Below are positions 16,332 through 25,690 of a stretch of 64,000 nucleotides of DNA, piece by piece (the first letter of the stretch is position 1; each line of letters begins with the position of its first letter). Location of the stretch: positions 1 through 64,000 of the forward strand of contig JAWKVM010000033.1 in assembly GCA_041398025.1 (NCBI GenBank), read 5' to 3'. The notes under the pieces are model-generated. The model saw only the letters and a list, made by a program, of their open reading frames with translations. It ran no database searches and had not been told where the DNA came from. The stretch comes from JANQPX01 sp041398025 (lineage in GTDB: Bacteria; Pseudomonadota; Alphaproteobacteria; Geminicoccales; Geminicoccaceae). Position numbers and translations under genes: made by a program.

Positions 16332-17366
16332 TCACCAGAAGTCCTTGGGGTCGACGGTCTGCCCGCGGGCGGCGGAAGCATAGGCGGCTTCGCATAGCGC
16401 GTAGGTCTTGAGATTGTCGGCGCCGGAGGTCGCGGGCTCGCGTCCGTCGCGCAGGCAGCCGACCCAGTGCTCCTGGGTCCTGAGCACGCTCTCCTGCACG
16501 CCGTGCCAGGGCTTTTCCGCCCAGGGCAGGAGCATCGGCTCGACGGTCCGCCGGTCCGAACCGGACGGGCTGACGACCGTCAGCTTGCAGCCATAGTCAA
16601 GCCGGACCGAGCCTTCGGTCCCGTCGATCTCGATCAGGGTTTCCGGGAACGGATCCGGGTCCCGGCGGGCGCTGTAGGTGGCATCGACCACCGAGGTCAC
16701 GCCGTTCTCGTGACCGAGCAGCAGGGTAGCAGCGTCCTCACCCTTGATGCCTGGCTTGATGCTCTGGGTGCGGCAGGTGAGTTGGTCGACCTCGCCGAAC
16801 AGGAAGCGATCGACGTCGAGGAGATGGATGACGAGGTCCAGCAGGATAAAGCGTTCTTCTTCAGCGAGATAGGGCTGGTTGGCATACACGTCGAAAGCGG
16901 TGCGCCAGCCGATCCGGCCGAAGAACGGCTTGCCGATCGCGCCGCTGTCCAGCACCGCGCGCACGGCCTTGATGGGGGTCTGGAAACGGAAGTTCTCGTG
17001 CACCATGAGCGGCACACCCGCCGTCGCAGCGGCATCGACGATCGCCCGACAGTCGTCGATCGTGGGGGCGAAGGGCTTTTGCACGATCATCGGCACGCCG
17101 TGTTTCGCGGCCAGTTCGGCGAGCGGGCGGTGGGTCGGCATGGTGGTGACGATGTCGACGAAGTCGGGTTTTTCTGACTTGAACATCGCTTCGGCATCAT
17201 CGTAAACAGCTGAAATCGCGTACTTTTCAGCAGCAGCCTGGGCCTTGCCAAGGTCGACATCGCAGACGGCGACGAGGTCGACATCGGCGATGTCCTGCCA
17301 GGCGTGGAGGTGGTTGGCGGCGAAGAAGCCGCAACCGATCACCCCGGCCCGATAGCGCTTGGTCAA
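16332..17366 (-). CDS. Gfo/Idh/MocA-family oxidoreductase
   Basis: A 344-aa NAD(P)-dependent sugar dehydrogenase relative. The Rossmann motif is AGVIGCGFFAANHLHAW, the (E/Q)KP motif appears as MIVQKPFAPT with Q replacing the more common E, and the substrate-domain motif is LLDLVIHLLDVDRFLFG. These enzymes oxidise sugar or cyclitol hydroxyls. The pairing with a methyltransferase at the edge of a polysaccharide locus suggests modified-sugar metabolism, but a catabolic role is equally possible. Confidence 0.88.
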   Translation of the reverse strand: MTKRYRAGVIGCGFFAANHLHAWQDIADVDLVAVCDVDLGKAQAAAEKYAISAVYDDAEAMFKSEKPDFVDIVTTMPTHRPLAELAAKHGVPMIVQKPFAPTIDDCRAIVDAAATAGVPLMVHENFRFQTPIKAVRAVLDSGAIGKPFFGRIGWRTAFDVYANQPYLAEEERFILLDLVIHLLDVDRFLFGEVDQLTCRTQSIKPGIKGEDAATLLLGHENGVTSVVDATYSARRDPDPFPETLIEIDGTEGSVRLDYGCKLTVVSPSGSDRRTVEPMLLPWAEKPWHGVQESVLRTQEHWVGCLRDGREPATSGADNLKTYALCEAAYASAARGQTVDPKDFW

Positions 17367-17459
17367 TCCCCTGGCCTCCCTTTGGCTCGCTTCGCGTTCA
17401 GCGTCCTGGCGGTCAGGATAGCGCGGCGGGTGTGATTGCAGAAGGCCGGGAAAAGCCTG

Positions 17460-18182
17460 TCAATCCGCGGGTTTCTGGACGCGGAAGACCAGGACCGAGC
17501 GGAAGGGGGCGAGGAGGTCGGTGGCGTTTACGAGACGCTCGTAGACGAGGCCGACGATGTAGAGGGGCCAGAAGATGCGGAGATATTCGGGGCGGCCTTC
17601 CCAGAGGCTGATCTTCTGGAGGTCGAAACCGGTCTGTTTTTGGTATTTTCGGACCTGATTGGGCGAGTTGCACTTATATTGAGTCTTGAAGGTATCGAAC
17701 GTCTCGCGACCGCGCAAGCGGTTGTAAAACCTGTGAAATCCGACCGGCGTAAGGCGCGCGATCAGGGGCATGTAATGGTTCTTATTGGGCGTCTTAGCGA
17801 GGAAGATGCCGCCGGGCTTGAGGACGCGCGCGACCTCGCGGAAGGTGGCCTCGGGAGTTTCGACATGCTCCATGACATTGGTGCAGTAGACCATGTCGAA
17901 ACTCTCGTCGTCATAGGGAATCACGCCGCTGGGCAAAGGAAGGATCTTCGCCTCGTGGACGTAAGGATTTGAAAACACGGCATCTTCCGGATCGACACCG
18001 GCGACGAAGGCGGCCTGGTCTTTGAAATTCATTTGTCGGACATTGCCGCGACCGGCGCCGTAGTCGAGGCAGTGGAAGCCCGGCTGCATCGCGGACAGGA
18101 TCTCGGCGCGGAAGCGGTCGTCGTCCCAGTTGTCCCCGTAGTCCGGATAGAAAAAGCGATCCATCCACGCCGAAATTGCCAT
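17460..18182 (-). CDS. Class I SAM-dependent methyltransferase
   Basis: A 240-aa enzyme with motif I CLDYGAGRGNVRQ, post-motif VAGVDPEDAVFSNPY, and FDMVYCTNVMEHVETPEATFREVARVLKPGG. The C-terminus carries a hydrophobic segment (EYLRIFWPLYIVGLVYERLV) that may contact the membrane. The ATG at 18182 is favoured by a GGCGGA ribosome site; a GTG lies 12 bases upstream. It follows glpD by 20 bases, so it likely belongs to that operon and may methylate a polysaccharide or lipid-linked sugar. Confidence 0.85.
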   Translation of the reverse strand: MAISAWMDRFFYPDYGDNWDDDRFRAEILSAMQPGFHCLDYGAGRGNVRQMNFKDQAAFVAGVDPEDAVFSNPYVHEAKILPLPSGVIPYDDESFDMVYCTNVMEHVETPEATFREVARVLKPGGIFLAKTPNKNHYMPLIARLTPVGFHRFYNRLRGRETFDTFKTQYKCNSPNQVRKYQKQTGFDLQKISLWEGRPEYLRIFWPLYIVGLVYERLVNATDLLAPFRSVLVFRVQKPAD

Positions 18183-18202
18183 GGTTCCGCCCACCCTGCC
18201 CT

Positions 18203-19924
18203 TCAGGCCGCCGCGTTATCGTGCGCGGACGCACGGTCGGCGCGCTGCACCGCACGTTTGGGAAAACGGGCCTTGATCGCCTCGATCTGGGCCGCGATTT
18301 CCGTCTCGTTCCAGCCGAGCATCGGGGCGATCGCCGCGGCGATATCACGCAGCGCCGCCTCGCCCGGATAGGACCCGGTGGCGAGATCGGTGCGCCGGAA
18401 GACGACGTCGCCGAGCGTCTGCGCCATCTCCTCGCGCACGGCATGGACCGCCTGCGCGCCGATCACGGCGCTGGCGCCGATGGGGGCTGCCAGTTCGGGC
18501 TTGGTCTCGACGACGCGAAGGACGTCGCCGAGGCCGCTGCCGTAGTGATGGACGAGCGAGCGCAGCACCTCGGGCGTGAAGCGCTCGCCATGGTCGCGCA
18601 GGGCCTGCTGGTGCGCGGCCTCGATCGTGGACGGCAGATCGCCGCCCTTGAGCGGGGTGTCGGCGGTGCGGGACGGCTTTCGCTGGCCAAGACGCTGGGC
18701 TGCGATATCGACCGCCTGGGCGGCCTCGAACCGACCGGTGGTGAAGCGCACCCCGATCAGGGTCAGCAGGCCGTCGATCCCGTCGACCTTGGCATGGTCG
18801 ATCAGGCTGGAGCGATGGCCGTAGCGGAGGTTGGTGGCGCCCTCGTCGTTCTCGCCGAAGGGCACGAGGCCGCAGTTCCAGATGCCGACGTCGTCGAGAT
18901 CGATGTCGAGACCGGGATAGCCGAGCTTCGCCTCCTCGATGAAGGATTCGAGCTCGGCGTCCTCGACACGGATGGCGGCCGGGTCCTTCTTCCAGACGAC
19001 GTGCCAGGTGCCGATCAGCGTGTAGTGGCGCCAGGAGGCCATGAACAGATGACGGTTGCCGCGGCTGACCAGGGCGTCGGGATCGTGGGTCTGGCCCTGG
19101 GCGGCGAGCGCGATGTCGTGGGCGAACAGACGGCGGTCGACCACGAAACAGGCGTCGCGCGAATAGCTCATCTGGCCGCCGGGTTTCTGGTGCAGGGCGC
19201 GTTCGAGAAAGCCCTCGGCATAGGGACCGGCGGCGTTCAGGACCATCTTCGCCTTGATCGGGAACTCGGCATCGGCGAGGCAGTCCCTGGCGAGCACGCC
19301 CTTGATCGCATCGCCTTCCTTGATCAACCCGGTCGCCTCGACATAGTTCGCGACCACGGCGCCTGCGTCGGCGGCGCTCTGCACGAAGGCCAGGACGAGA
19401 CGGGGCGGGTTGTCCATCTGACCGTCGCGGAAGACCACCGAGCCGGTGAGGCCGTCGGTAATCAATCCAGGGAACAGGTCGAGCGTGTCGCCACGCGACA
19501 GCGCATAGGCGTTCGGGATCTTGCGCTCGGGATCGTCGATTCCGCGATTGCGGTCGGCGGTGAACAGGTCGTACATGCCGACGCCGACACGCATCGCCGC
19601 CTTGCTCTGCATGCCCCAGCCATAGGTCGGCACCGCGATCGGCAGGGGCCGGACCAGATGCGGCGCGATCTTAAGGAAGGCGCGGCGCTCGCCCGAGGAC
19701 TGGCGGATGCGGTAGAGGTCGGCGTGCTGCAGATAGCGGATGCCGCCATGGACCACCTTGAAGGAGTTGGCGCTGGTGTAGCCGGCGAAATCGCCGCGCT
19801 CAATCAGGGCGACGGACAGGCCGCGCTGCGCGGCATCCCAGGCAGCGGCAGCCCCGAACACCCCGCCGCCGATGACCACCAGATCGAAGGTGCTATCGGC
19901 AAGACTCCGTAAATCACGCTGCAT
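18203..19924 (-). CDS. glpD: FAD-dependent glycerol-3-phosphate dehydrogenase/oxidase
   Basis: A 573-aa flavoprotein. The N-terminal dinucleotide site is LVVIGGGVFGAAAAWDAAQRG, followed by the family block SFKVVHGGIRYLQHADL. The body holds the typical YTLIGTWH and IGVRFTTGRFEAAQAVD segments, and a C-terminal DAO_C-like domain follows (about 400-540). It oxidises glycerol-3-phosphate to dihydroxyacetone phosphate at the membrane. The start ATG at 19924 lies inside the end of the asparagine synthase gene (11-base overlap), so the two are translationally linked, which is unusual for a lipid or glycerol catabolic gene. The placement suggests a role in making or recycling a glycerol-phosphate substituent, but this is inference. 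Confidence 0.88.
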   Translation of the reverse strand: MQRDLRSLADSTFDLVVIGGGVFGAAAAWDAAQRGLSVALIERGDFAGYTSANSFKVVHGGIRYLQHADLYRIRQSSGERRAFLKIAPHLVRPLPIAVPTYGWGMQSKAAMRVGVGMYDLFTADRNRGIDDPERKIPNAYALSRGDTLDLFPGLITDGLTGSVVFRDGQMDNPPRLVLAFVQSAADAGAVVANYVEATGLIKEGDAIKGVLARDCLADAEFPIKAKMVLNAAGPYAEGFLERALHQKPGGQMSYSRDACFVVDRRLFAHDIALAAQGQTHDPDALVSRGNRHLFMASWRHYTLIGTWHVVWKKDPAAIRVEDAELESFIEEAKLGYPGLDIDLDDVGIWNCGLVPFGENDEGATNLRYGHRSSLIDHAKVDGIDGLLTLIGVRFTTGRFEAAQAVDIAAQRLGQRKPSRTADTPLKGGDLPSTIEAAHQQALRDHGERFTPEVLRSLVHHYGSGLGDVLRVVETKPELAAPIGASAVIGAQAVHAVREEMAQTLGDVVFRRTDLATGSYPGEAALRDIAAAIAPMLGWNETEIAAQIEAIKARFPKRAVQRADRASAHDNAAA

Positions 19925-21896
19925 CAGCGACCCTCGCTGTCGGTTGACTTGCGACCTCGACATGTTTCGTGGCGTCGGCGATCTCCGCCGTAAGGTCGCC
20001 CGCGGACTCCTCGCGGATGAAATGGCGGTGCCAGACTTCGCTGTTGAGGAGCAGCCAGAGGCGGTGGCCGTGGTCGGCGCTGCCAGCCTTATGCTCGGCG
20101 AGCATCCTGTCGATCACGGGCTGGTTCAGGAGGCCGTCGCTCGCCAGGGTCGAGGCTTTCAGGAAGTGATCCTGCAGGAAGGACAGCTCGTCCTTCAGCA
20201 TGTAGGTGAGCGCCGAGGAAAAGCCCTGCTTCTTGCGCTCCATCACCTCCGCCGGCAGGACGCGCTTGCAGAGCTCGACCTGAAGATGGCGAAGGGTGCG
20301 ACCCTTGACCTTCATCGAGGCGGGCGCCTTGGCGACGAACTCGACCAGCTTGTGATCCATGAAGGGCGCGCGTGCTTCCAGGCCGTGGGCCATGGTCATG
20401 CGGTCCGAGATCATCACGGGATGGTCGGGCAAACGCATATGCCCGTCCGCATACAGCATCCTGTCCACCAGGTCGCGACCCGCGACACGGTCGAATGCGT
20501 CCTTCATGACGCGGCCGGGCTCGCTCTTCGTCAGTCGGCTTTGCAGGTCCGCCGTATAGAGATCATCGCGGAAGCTGCGGCGCATGTAGAAGTAGCCGAG
20601 GCTTTCGAGATAGCGGGCGCTGGCGGGCTCGGTGTCGGCGAGCTGGTCGAGCCATTTGAGCTGATGGCCGACGCTTTTATACCATTTGCCATCAGGCAGT
20701 CGGTTGACGATCGGTCGTATCAGACCGCGCCGAACGAAGGCCGGAATGCGCGCATATTGCGCGGCGATGCCGTTGCCGTAATAGCGGTCATAGCCGCCGA
20801 ACAGCTCGTCACCGCCGTCGCCGCCGAACACGACCTTGACGTGGCGCGACGCGAGATCGGCGATCTTGTCCATGCAGATGGCGAGGCTGTCCGAAGGCTC
20901 GTCCATGGTCGCGACCAGGCGCGGCAGCTCGGTCAGGAGCGACGGCGTGATGGTCTCTTCGCGATGGGTGGTGCCGAAGGTCTCGGCGACCAACCGCGCG
21001 GTCGGCGCCTCGTCATACTGATCGTAGGGCAGCCCTATCGTGAAGGTCTGCAGATCCTCCGTCAGCTTGTGCTTCTTGGTGAGCGCCACCAGCAGCGTGC
21101 TGTCCAGCCCGCCGCTCATGAACGCCCCCACCGGCACGTCACTGACGAGATGGTATTTCAGACAGTCGACCAGCCTCCCCTCAAGCTCATCGAGGAGGTC
21201 GTTTTCGCTCACCAGGCTTTTCGGTTCGTAGTCGAGGTCCCAGTAACGCTGGACGTCGCACGTCCCGCCGACCGCGTAGGTCATGGAATGACCTGGCGGA
21301 AGTTTTTCGATGCCGTCGAACATCGACTTGGGCGCGCCGATCAGGCGGAGCGTCATATATTCGTCGAAGGCTTCGGCGTTCATCCTGCGCAGGGAGGGAT
21401 CGGCCTGGAGCAGCGCCTTGATCTCGGAGGCGAAGTGCAAGGAGCCGTCCTTGCATGCGTAGTAGAAAGGTTTCTGACCCAATCGGTCGCGAGCGCAGAA
21501 CAGCTTTTGCTTGTTCTCGTCCCAGATGGCGAAGGCGAACATGCCGCGCAGTTTTTCGAGGCAGGCTTCGCCCTCTTCCTCATAGAGGTGGAGGACGGTT
21601 TCGCAGTCGCTGTCGGTGCGGAATTTGTGGCCTTTGGCGATCAGCTCGGGACGGAGGTCCTGGTAGTTGTAGATTTCGCCGTTGCAGACGATCCAGACGG
21701 TGTCGTCCTCGTTGACGATCGGCTGGCGGCCGCCTTCGAGGTCGATGATCGAGAGGCGGCGATGGCCGAGCCAGGCCTTTTCGCGCCGGACATGGTCATG
21801 ACCGTCCGGCCCGCGATGAGCGAGTGTTTCGGTGACGGCGCGCATGGCGCCGTCGTCGAGGAGGCGATGCCCGACCTGGCCGGCGATGCCGCACAT
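19914..21896 (-). CDS. asnB: Asparagine synthase (glutamine-hydrolysing) family amidotransferase
   Basis: A 660-aa protein. The N-terminal Ntn glutaminase starts MCGIAGQVG with the catalytic Cys2 and continues LAHRGPDGHDH and NGEIYNYQDLR. The synthetase domain has the PP-loop SGGLDSTLLVAL (about residue 262) and VFGGDGGDELFGGYDRYYG. In polysaccharide loci such proteins often amidate a uronic acid or make a sugar amide rather than free asparagine. It lies 5 bases downstream of a methyltransferase gene and overlaps glpD. Whether this one makes asparagine or decorates a glycan is undecided. Confidence 0.9.
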   Translation of the reverse strand: MCGIAGQVGHRLLDDGAMRAVTETLAHRGPDGHDHVRREKAWLGHRRLSIIDLEGGRQPIVNEDDTVWIVCNGEIYNYQDLRPELIAKGHKFRTDSDCETVLHLYEEEGEACLEKLRGMFAFAIWDENKQKLFCARDRLGQKPFYYACKDGSLHFASEIKALLQADPSLRRMNAEAFDEYMTLRLIGAPKSMFDGIEKLPPGHSMTYAVGGTCDVQRYWDLDYEPKSLVSENDLLDELEGRLVDCLKYHLVSDVPVGAFMSGGLDSTLLVALTKKHKLTEDLQTFTIGLPYDQYDEAPTARLVAETFGTTHREETITPSLLTELPRLVATMDEPSDSLAICMDKIADLASRHVKVVFGGDGGDELFGGYDRYYGNGIAAQYARIPAFVRRGLIRPIVNRLPDGKWYKSVGHQLKWLDQLADTEPASARYLESLGYFYMRRSFRDDLYTADLQSRLTKSEPGRVMKDAFDRVAGRDLVDRMLYADGHMRLPDHPVMISDRMTMAHGLEARAPFMDHKLVEFVAKAPASMKVKGRTLRHLQVELCKRVLPAEVMERKKQGFSSALTYMLKDELSFLQDHFLKASTLASDGLLNQPVIDRMLAEHKAGSADHGHRLWLLLNSEVWHRHFIREESAGDLTAEIADATKHVEVASQPTARVADAA

Positions 21897-21901
21897 GGCG
21901 G

Positions 21902-22720
21902 TCAGACGCTCCGGAGGTGGTTGCTGGAACCGCTGTCGCCCGCGGGCTTGATGGCAACGGCCGCGATCTTCTTCTCGAAGATCTTGTTGAACTTGCCGTA
22001 GATCTTGAACAGCACCTGGAAGACGAAATGCAGGCCGGCGGTGAGGCCCCAGGCGACGTAGTTCGCGGGGTTCTTGTAGAACACGTAGAGGTGCAGGCCG
22101 AATATTTTTTGAACGTCGAAGCCGGTGTGCTCCAAGACCTGGTTCAGCGAGTAGCTGGTAAACGTGTTCTGGTGGTCCCAGTTCTGGGCCAGGGTTTCGG
22201 CGCCGACGATGGGATTGGCGCCGTTCAGGCCGTGGCAGATGAGCTGGCCGCCCGCCCGAAGCTTGGCTCTGGCAAGTCCCAAAAACTCGATCATCTCGTC
22301 CTTGGTGAGATGGTTCAGCTCCTGCTCGCAGAAGATGACGTCGAAGGTCTCGTCCGCCTGCTCGGCGAGATATTCGAAGGCGCGCGCCTGGATGCAGTTC
22401 AGGCCGTGGAAGCGGGCGTGCTCGATCTTGTCGTCGAAGCTGTCGATGCCGATGACGTCCTGATAGCCGGCCTGGTTCAGGACGTTGACGAAGTAGCCGG
22501 GGCCGCAGCTCACCACCAGGATCCTGGCGTCCTTGTTCGGGGTGACATGCTTCAGATAGTTGTCGCGGTAGAAGGCCTTGAAGCTGCCATAGCCTTTCTC
22601 GACATCCTCCGGGCCTTCCCAGAAGCTGTCGAACGGCTCCATCTGGGCAGCAAGCTTGTCGGAGCGTGGCCCGGACATGGCTTTGCCGTGACCTTCTACC
22701 TTCTTCGCAGCGTTGCTCAT
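21902..22720 (-). CDS. Class I SAM-dependent methyltransferase with C-terminal hydrophobic region
   Basis: A 272-aa enzyme with motif I ILVVSCGPGYFVNVLNQ, acidic post-motif VIGIDSFDDKIEHARF and FDVIFCEQELNHLTKDEM. After about residue 210 the sequence becomes hydrophobic (YVAWGLTAGLHFVFQVLFKIYGKFNKIF), again suggesting membrane or lipid-linked substrates. It is tightly packed between the epimerase and asparagine synthase genes. It is the third methyltransferase in this locus. Confidence 0.85.
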   Translation of the reverse strand: MSNAAKKVEGHGKAMSGPRSDKLAAQMEPFDSFWEGPEDVEKGYGSFKAFYRDNYLKHVTPNKDARILVVSCGPGYFVNVLNQAGYQDVIGIDSFDDKIEHARFHGLNCIQARAFEYLAEQADETFDVIFCEQELNHLTKDEMIEFLGLARAKLRAGGQLICHGLNGANPIVGAETLAQNWDHQNTFTSYSLNQVLEHTGFDVQKIFGLHLYVFYKNPANYVAWGLTAGLHFVFQVLFKIYGKFNKIFEKKIAAVAIKPAGDSGSSNHLRSV

Positions 22721-22761
22721 GGCGTTTCTTCCTTGGGCGGTCGGTCTTCGAGCAAATTCCG

Positions 22762-23751
22762 TCAGATCAGACCTGCTTCCTCATACCATCTTGCGGTGCG
22801 CTTCGCACCCTCGGCGAAGTCGACTTTCGCCGCGAAGCCCAGCTTTTCGCGTGCAGCCTCGCCGGAGAATTGGAAGCTCTTCACGAAAAAATTCATGCGC
22901 CGGCGGTGCAGCGGCGGCTGGATGCCGGCGGGCTTGCAGGCGGTTTCGATGACCATGGCAGCGCTCATCAGGGCGGGCAGCGGAATGGTGATCCTGGGGC
23001 CGCCGGTCGCCAGCGCCTGGCTGATGCCCTGGACCATCTCCGCCGTGGTGACGGCGCGCGGGCCGGCGAGGACGACGGTCTCACCGATCGCCGCCTTCTT
23101 GGTGGCGGCGGCGCGCAGGCCCTCGATCAGGTCGTCGATGTAGACGGGATGATGCAGGTTCAGGCCCTTGCCGACCATGAAGAATTTTTTGGATTTGATG
23201 CCCTTGAACAGCTTCAGCAGGCGGAAGTCGCCCGGGCCGAAGGTCTCGGAGATGCGCACGATCGCGAGCTTCAGGCGATCTCCGTAGCTGCGCGCGAGAT
23301 GCTCGCCTTCGAGCTTGGTCTGGCCGTAGATGTTGTCCGGAAAGAGCGGCGTGCGATCGTGCACCGGGCCGTCGTCGGCCATGCCGTAGACGCCGATGGT
23401 GCTGCCGTGGACCACACGGGCGACCTTGGCCTCGACCGCGGCGTCGAGCACGGTCCTGGTGCCCTCGACATTGATGCGGCGGAAATAGTCGTCGCCGACA
23501 TTGGCTTCGTGCTGGGCGGCGGCGAGGTGATACAGGGTTTTGACGCCGTCCATCGCCCGTTCGGCATCTGCCTTCGCGCAGACGTCGCCGTCGATGATCT
23601 CGACGCCGGCCTTTTCGAGCTCGTCATGGCCCGATTGCTCGTTGGCGTTGTTGATCTTGGCGAGGACGCGCGTGGCTTCGCCGCGTCTCGCGCAATCGAG
23701 GGCGAGGCGGGAGCCGATGAAGCCGGTGCCGCCGGTGACGAGGGTCGTCAT
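22762..23751 (-). CDS. NAD-dependent epimerase/dehydratase (extended SDR)
   Basis: A 329-aa SDR. The nucleotide-binding motif is MTTLVTGGTGFIGSRLA. The active-site Tyr-xxx-Lys is in NIYGQTKLEGEHLA and the upstream Ser region is VHGSTIGVYGM. Extended SDRs in such loci make or epimerise nucleotide-sugars, or reduce dihydroflavonol-like substrates; the exact reaction is unknown. Its first nine codons are duplicated in a scar ORF just upstream (23768-23815). Confidence 0.85.
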   Translation of the reverse strand: MTTLVTGGTGFIGSRLALDCARRGEATRVLAKINNANEQSGHDELEKAGVEIIDGDVCAKADAERAMDGVKTLYHLAAAQHEANVGDDYFRRINVEGTRTVLDAAVEAKVARVVHGSTIGVYGMADDGPVHDRTPLFPDNIYGQTKLEGEHLARSYGDRLKLAIVRISETFGPGDFRLLKLFKGIKSKKFFMVGKGLNLHHPVYIDDLIEGLRAAATKKAAIGETVVLAGPRAVTTAEMVQGISQALATGGPRITIPLPALMSAAMVIETACKPAGIQPPLHRRRMNFFVKSFQFSGEAAREKLGFAAKVDFAEGAKRTARWYEEAGLI

Positions 23752-23767
23752 CCCTAACTTTCCTTGT

Positions 23768-23815
23768 CTACGCCGTCGCGCGCTCGCGACTGCCGCCGGT
23801 GATGAGGGTGGTCAT
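23768..23815 (-). pseudogene. 15-codon scar ORF joining an epimerase start to a carbamoyltransferase end
   Basis: On the minus strand this reads MTTLITGGSRERATA and stops. The first nine codons match the start of the neighbouring epimerase (MTTLVTGGT; 22 of 25 bases). The last six codons and the stop match the end of the neighbouring carbamoyltransferase (RERAIA, stop). It has its own ribosome-site-like GGAAGGAAA. It is best explained as the fused remains of a second epimerase-carbamoyltransferase pair. Confidence 0.75.
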
Positions 23816-23829
23816 GCAGGTTTCCTTCC

Positions 23830-25596
23830 CTAGGCAATCGCGCGCTCGCGCTCGACGTCCTTGGCCTTGACCGCGGGGTTGATGGCGATGAAGGGGCCGA
23901 TGGCGAGCACGTCGAGATGGCCGAGCTTGAAGGCGCGGATCGCGTCCTCAGGCGTGCACACGATCGGCTCCTCGTGGATGTTGAAGCTGGTATTCACGAT
24001 GCAGGAGAGCCCCGTCAAGCGTTTGAATTCCGAGATGATACGATGATATTCGGGATTGTCGTGGGCATGCACGATCTGCGGGCGCGCGGTGCCGTCGATA
24101 TGGACCACGCCGGGGCATGATTTCTTCATCTGCTCGGTGCAGTCGAAGGTGATGGTCATGAAGCGCGCGGTGTTTTCCGCTCCCTCGATGCCGACGAAGC
24201 AGTGCGCGGCGTCCTCGGCGAGGGTGGAGGGGGCGAACGGCATGAACTCGGTGCGCTGCAGGCGCTCGTTCAGCCAGTCGTTCACGGACGGGCTGTCCGG
24301 GCGATAGAGGATCGAGCGGTTGCCGAGGGCGCGCGGCCCGTATTCCATGCGGCCGGCGAAGCGCGCGACCACCTTGCCGTCGGCGAGGAGCTTGGCGACC
24401 TGCTTCGGCATGTCCTCGGCCTTCTTGAACGAGACCTCGGCGGCGCCGAGGGCGGCTTCGATCTGCTGATCGGTGAACTCCGGGCCGAGATAGACGTGGT
24501 CGATACAGGCGCGCTCGGCCGGCTCCCAGCCCTTGCGCTCGGCGTGACGCACCAGCGCGGCACCGGCGGCGATGCCCTCGTCGGACATGGCGGGGAAGAC
24601 GAAGACCGAGGCGACGCCGTCGATTTCGTGGACGCGCTGATTGATCTTGACGTTGGCGAACACGCCGCCCGCGAGCGCCACATTGCGGTGGCCGGTCTTC
24701 TTGCACCAGTGGCCGACATAGGCGGTGGCGACGTCCTCGGCGAGATCCTGGACGGTCGCGGCGAGGTCCTCGCGCTTGTAGTCCTCGGGCAGCGCCTTCT
24801 TCAGCTTCCTGAGGGCGGCATGCCGAAAGCAGTTGCCGACATTGCGCATGCTGCCGTTCGTGTAGCGGAAGAATTTTTCGAACACATGCCGGAGCGAGGG
24901 TTTGCCGTAGGCGGCAAGCCCGGTGATCTTGCCCTCGTGCTTGCCCGCCTTGAAGCCGCTGATCTGGGTGACGTAGCCGTAATAGTCGCCGAGGCTGTCG
25001 AAGCTGGGCACGCTGTGCAGCAGCTCGAAGCGGCCGTTCTTCACGGAATAGACGTGGGAGCTGTCGCCGTCGCCGGCGCCATCCAGCGTGGCCACAAGCG
25101 CGTCGTCGTAACCTGAGGCGTAGTACGCCCCTGCGGCGTGGCAGAGATGGTGCGAGACGAAGGTGACGGGGGCGGTGATGCCGAAGTCGAGCTGCATCGC
25201 CTGGCGGATCGCCTGCTTGCGCTTCTCGAAGGCGGGTTTTCGGAGATCGTAATAGAGCCTTTCCAGGATCGGGATCTTGGAGCGCAGGAAGCTGATGTGG
25301 GAGCCGACCCGGAAGAACAGCGAGCGCACGAACGTCTCCTTGACGCCGAACACGCCGTCCGAGAAATCGACATACTCCTTCAGGAAATGGCCCCAGTCCG
25401 AGGCGATCGCGACCTCGGTCAGGTCCTTGGGCTCGACGCCCGCGATCGCCATCGCCGATTTGATGGCTTTCCAGGGAAAGCCCATCACCATCTTCTTGCG
25501 CGCGAGCCGCTCCTCGGCGACGGCCGAAACGATCCGTCCGTCAACGATGATGGCGGCACCGCTGATATAGTGGTCGCTGATCCCAAGAATGATCAA
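23830..25596 (-). CDS. Carbamoyltransferase (NodU/CmcH family)
   Basis: A 588-aa enzyme. It starts MIILGISDHYISGAAIIVDG with the family Asp/His pocket. FVSHHLCHAAGAYYASGYDDALVATLDGAGDGDS carries the metal-binding histidines, and GRMEYGPRALGNRSIL in the C-terminal domain is typical of NodU/CmcH proteins. They transfer carbamoyl groups from carbamoyl phosphate through a carbamoyl-adenylate to sugar hydroxyls (for example on Nod factors and antibiotics). Here it probably carbamoylates a surface glycan or glycolipid. It is followed by the epimerase after a gap that contains the scar ORF. Confidence 0.9.
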   Translation of the reverse strand: MIILGISDHYISGAAIIVDGRIVSAVAEERLARKKMVMGFPWKAIKSAMAIAGVEPKDLTEVAIASDWGHFLKEYVDFSDGVFGVKETFVRSLFFRVGSHISFLRSKIPILERLYYDLRKPAFEKRKQAIRQAMQLDFGITAPVTFVSHHLCHAAGAYYASGYDDALVATLDGAGDGDSSHVYSVKNGRFELLHSVPSFDSLGDYYGYVTQISGFKAGKHEGKITGLAAYGKPSLRHVFEKFFRYTNGSMRNVGNCFRHAALRKLKKALPEDYKREDLAATVQDLAEDVATAYVGHWCKKTGHRNVALAGGVFANVKINQRVHEIDGVASVFVFPAMSDEGIAAGAALVRHAERKGWEPAERACIDHVYLGPEFTDQQIEAALGAAEVSFKKAEDMPKQVAKLLADGKVVARFAGRMEYGPRALGNRSILYRPDSPSVNDWLNERLQRTEFMPFAPSTLAEDAAHCFVGIEGAENTARFMTITFDCTEQMKKSCPGVVHIDGTARPQIVHAHDNPEYHRIISEFKRLTGLSCIVNTSFNIHEEPIVCTPEDAIRAFKLGHLDVLAIGPFIAINPAVKAKDVERERAIA

Positions 25597-25690
25597 GCGC
25601 CGTCCTCCTTGCTAAGATCTTCCTCCAAGCGTTCCATGCGGGATCTGCCGTCCCGTTCCATGAATCAGCTCAACGGTGGTTTGGTTCCCT

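Noticed and set aside
19872..22001. A 709-codon open frame on the plus strand, and similar long frames at 18176-19912, 24202-25116 and 38937-40511
   Set aside because: They are antisense to strongly supported genes (asnB, glpD, carbamoyltransferase, solenoid protein); their products are low-complexity and match no family. High GC creates such shadows.
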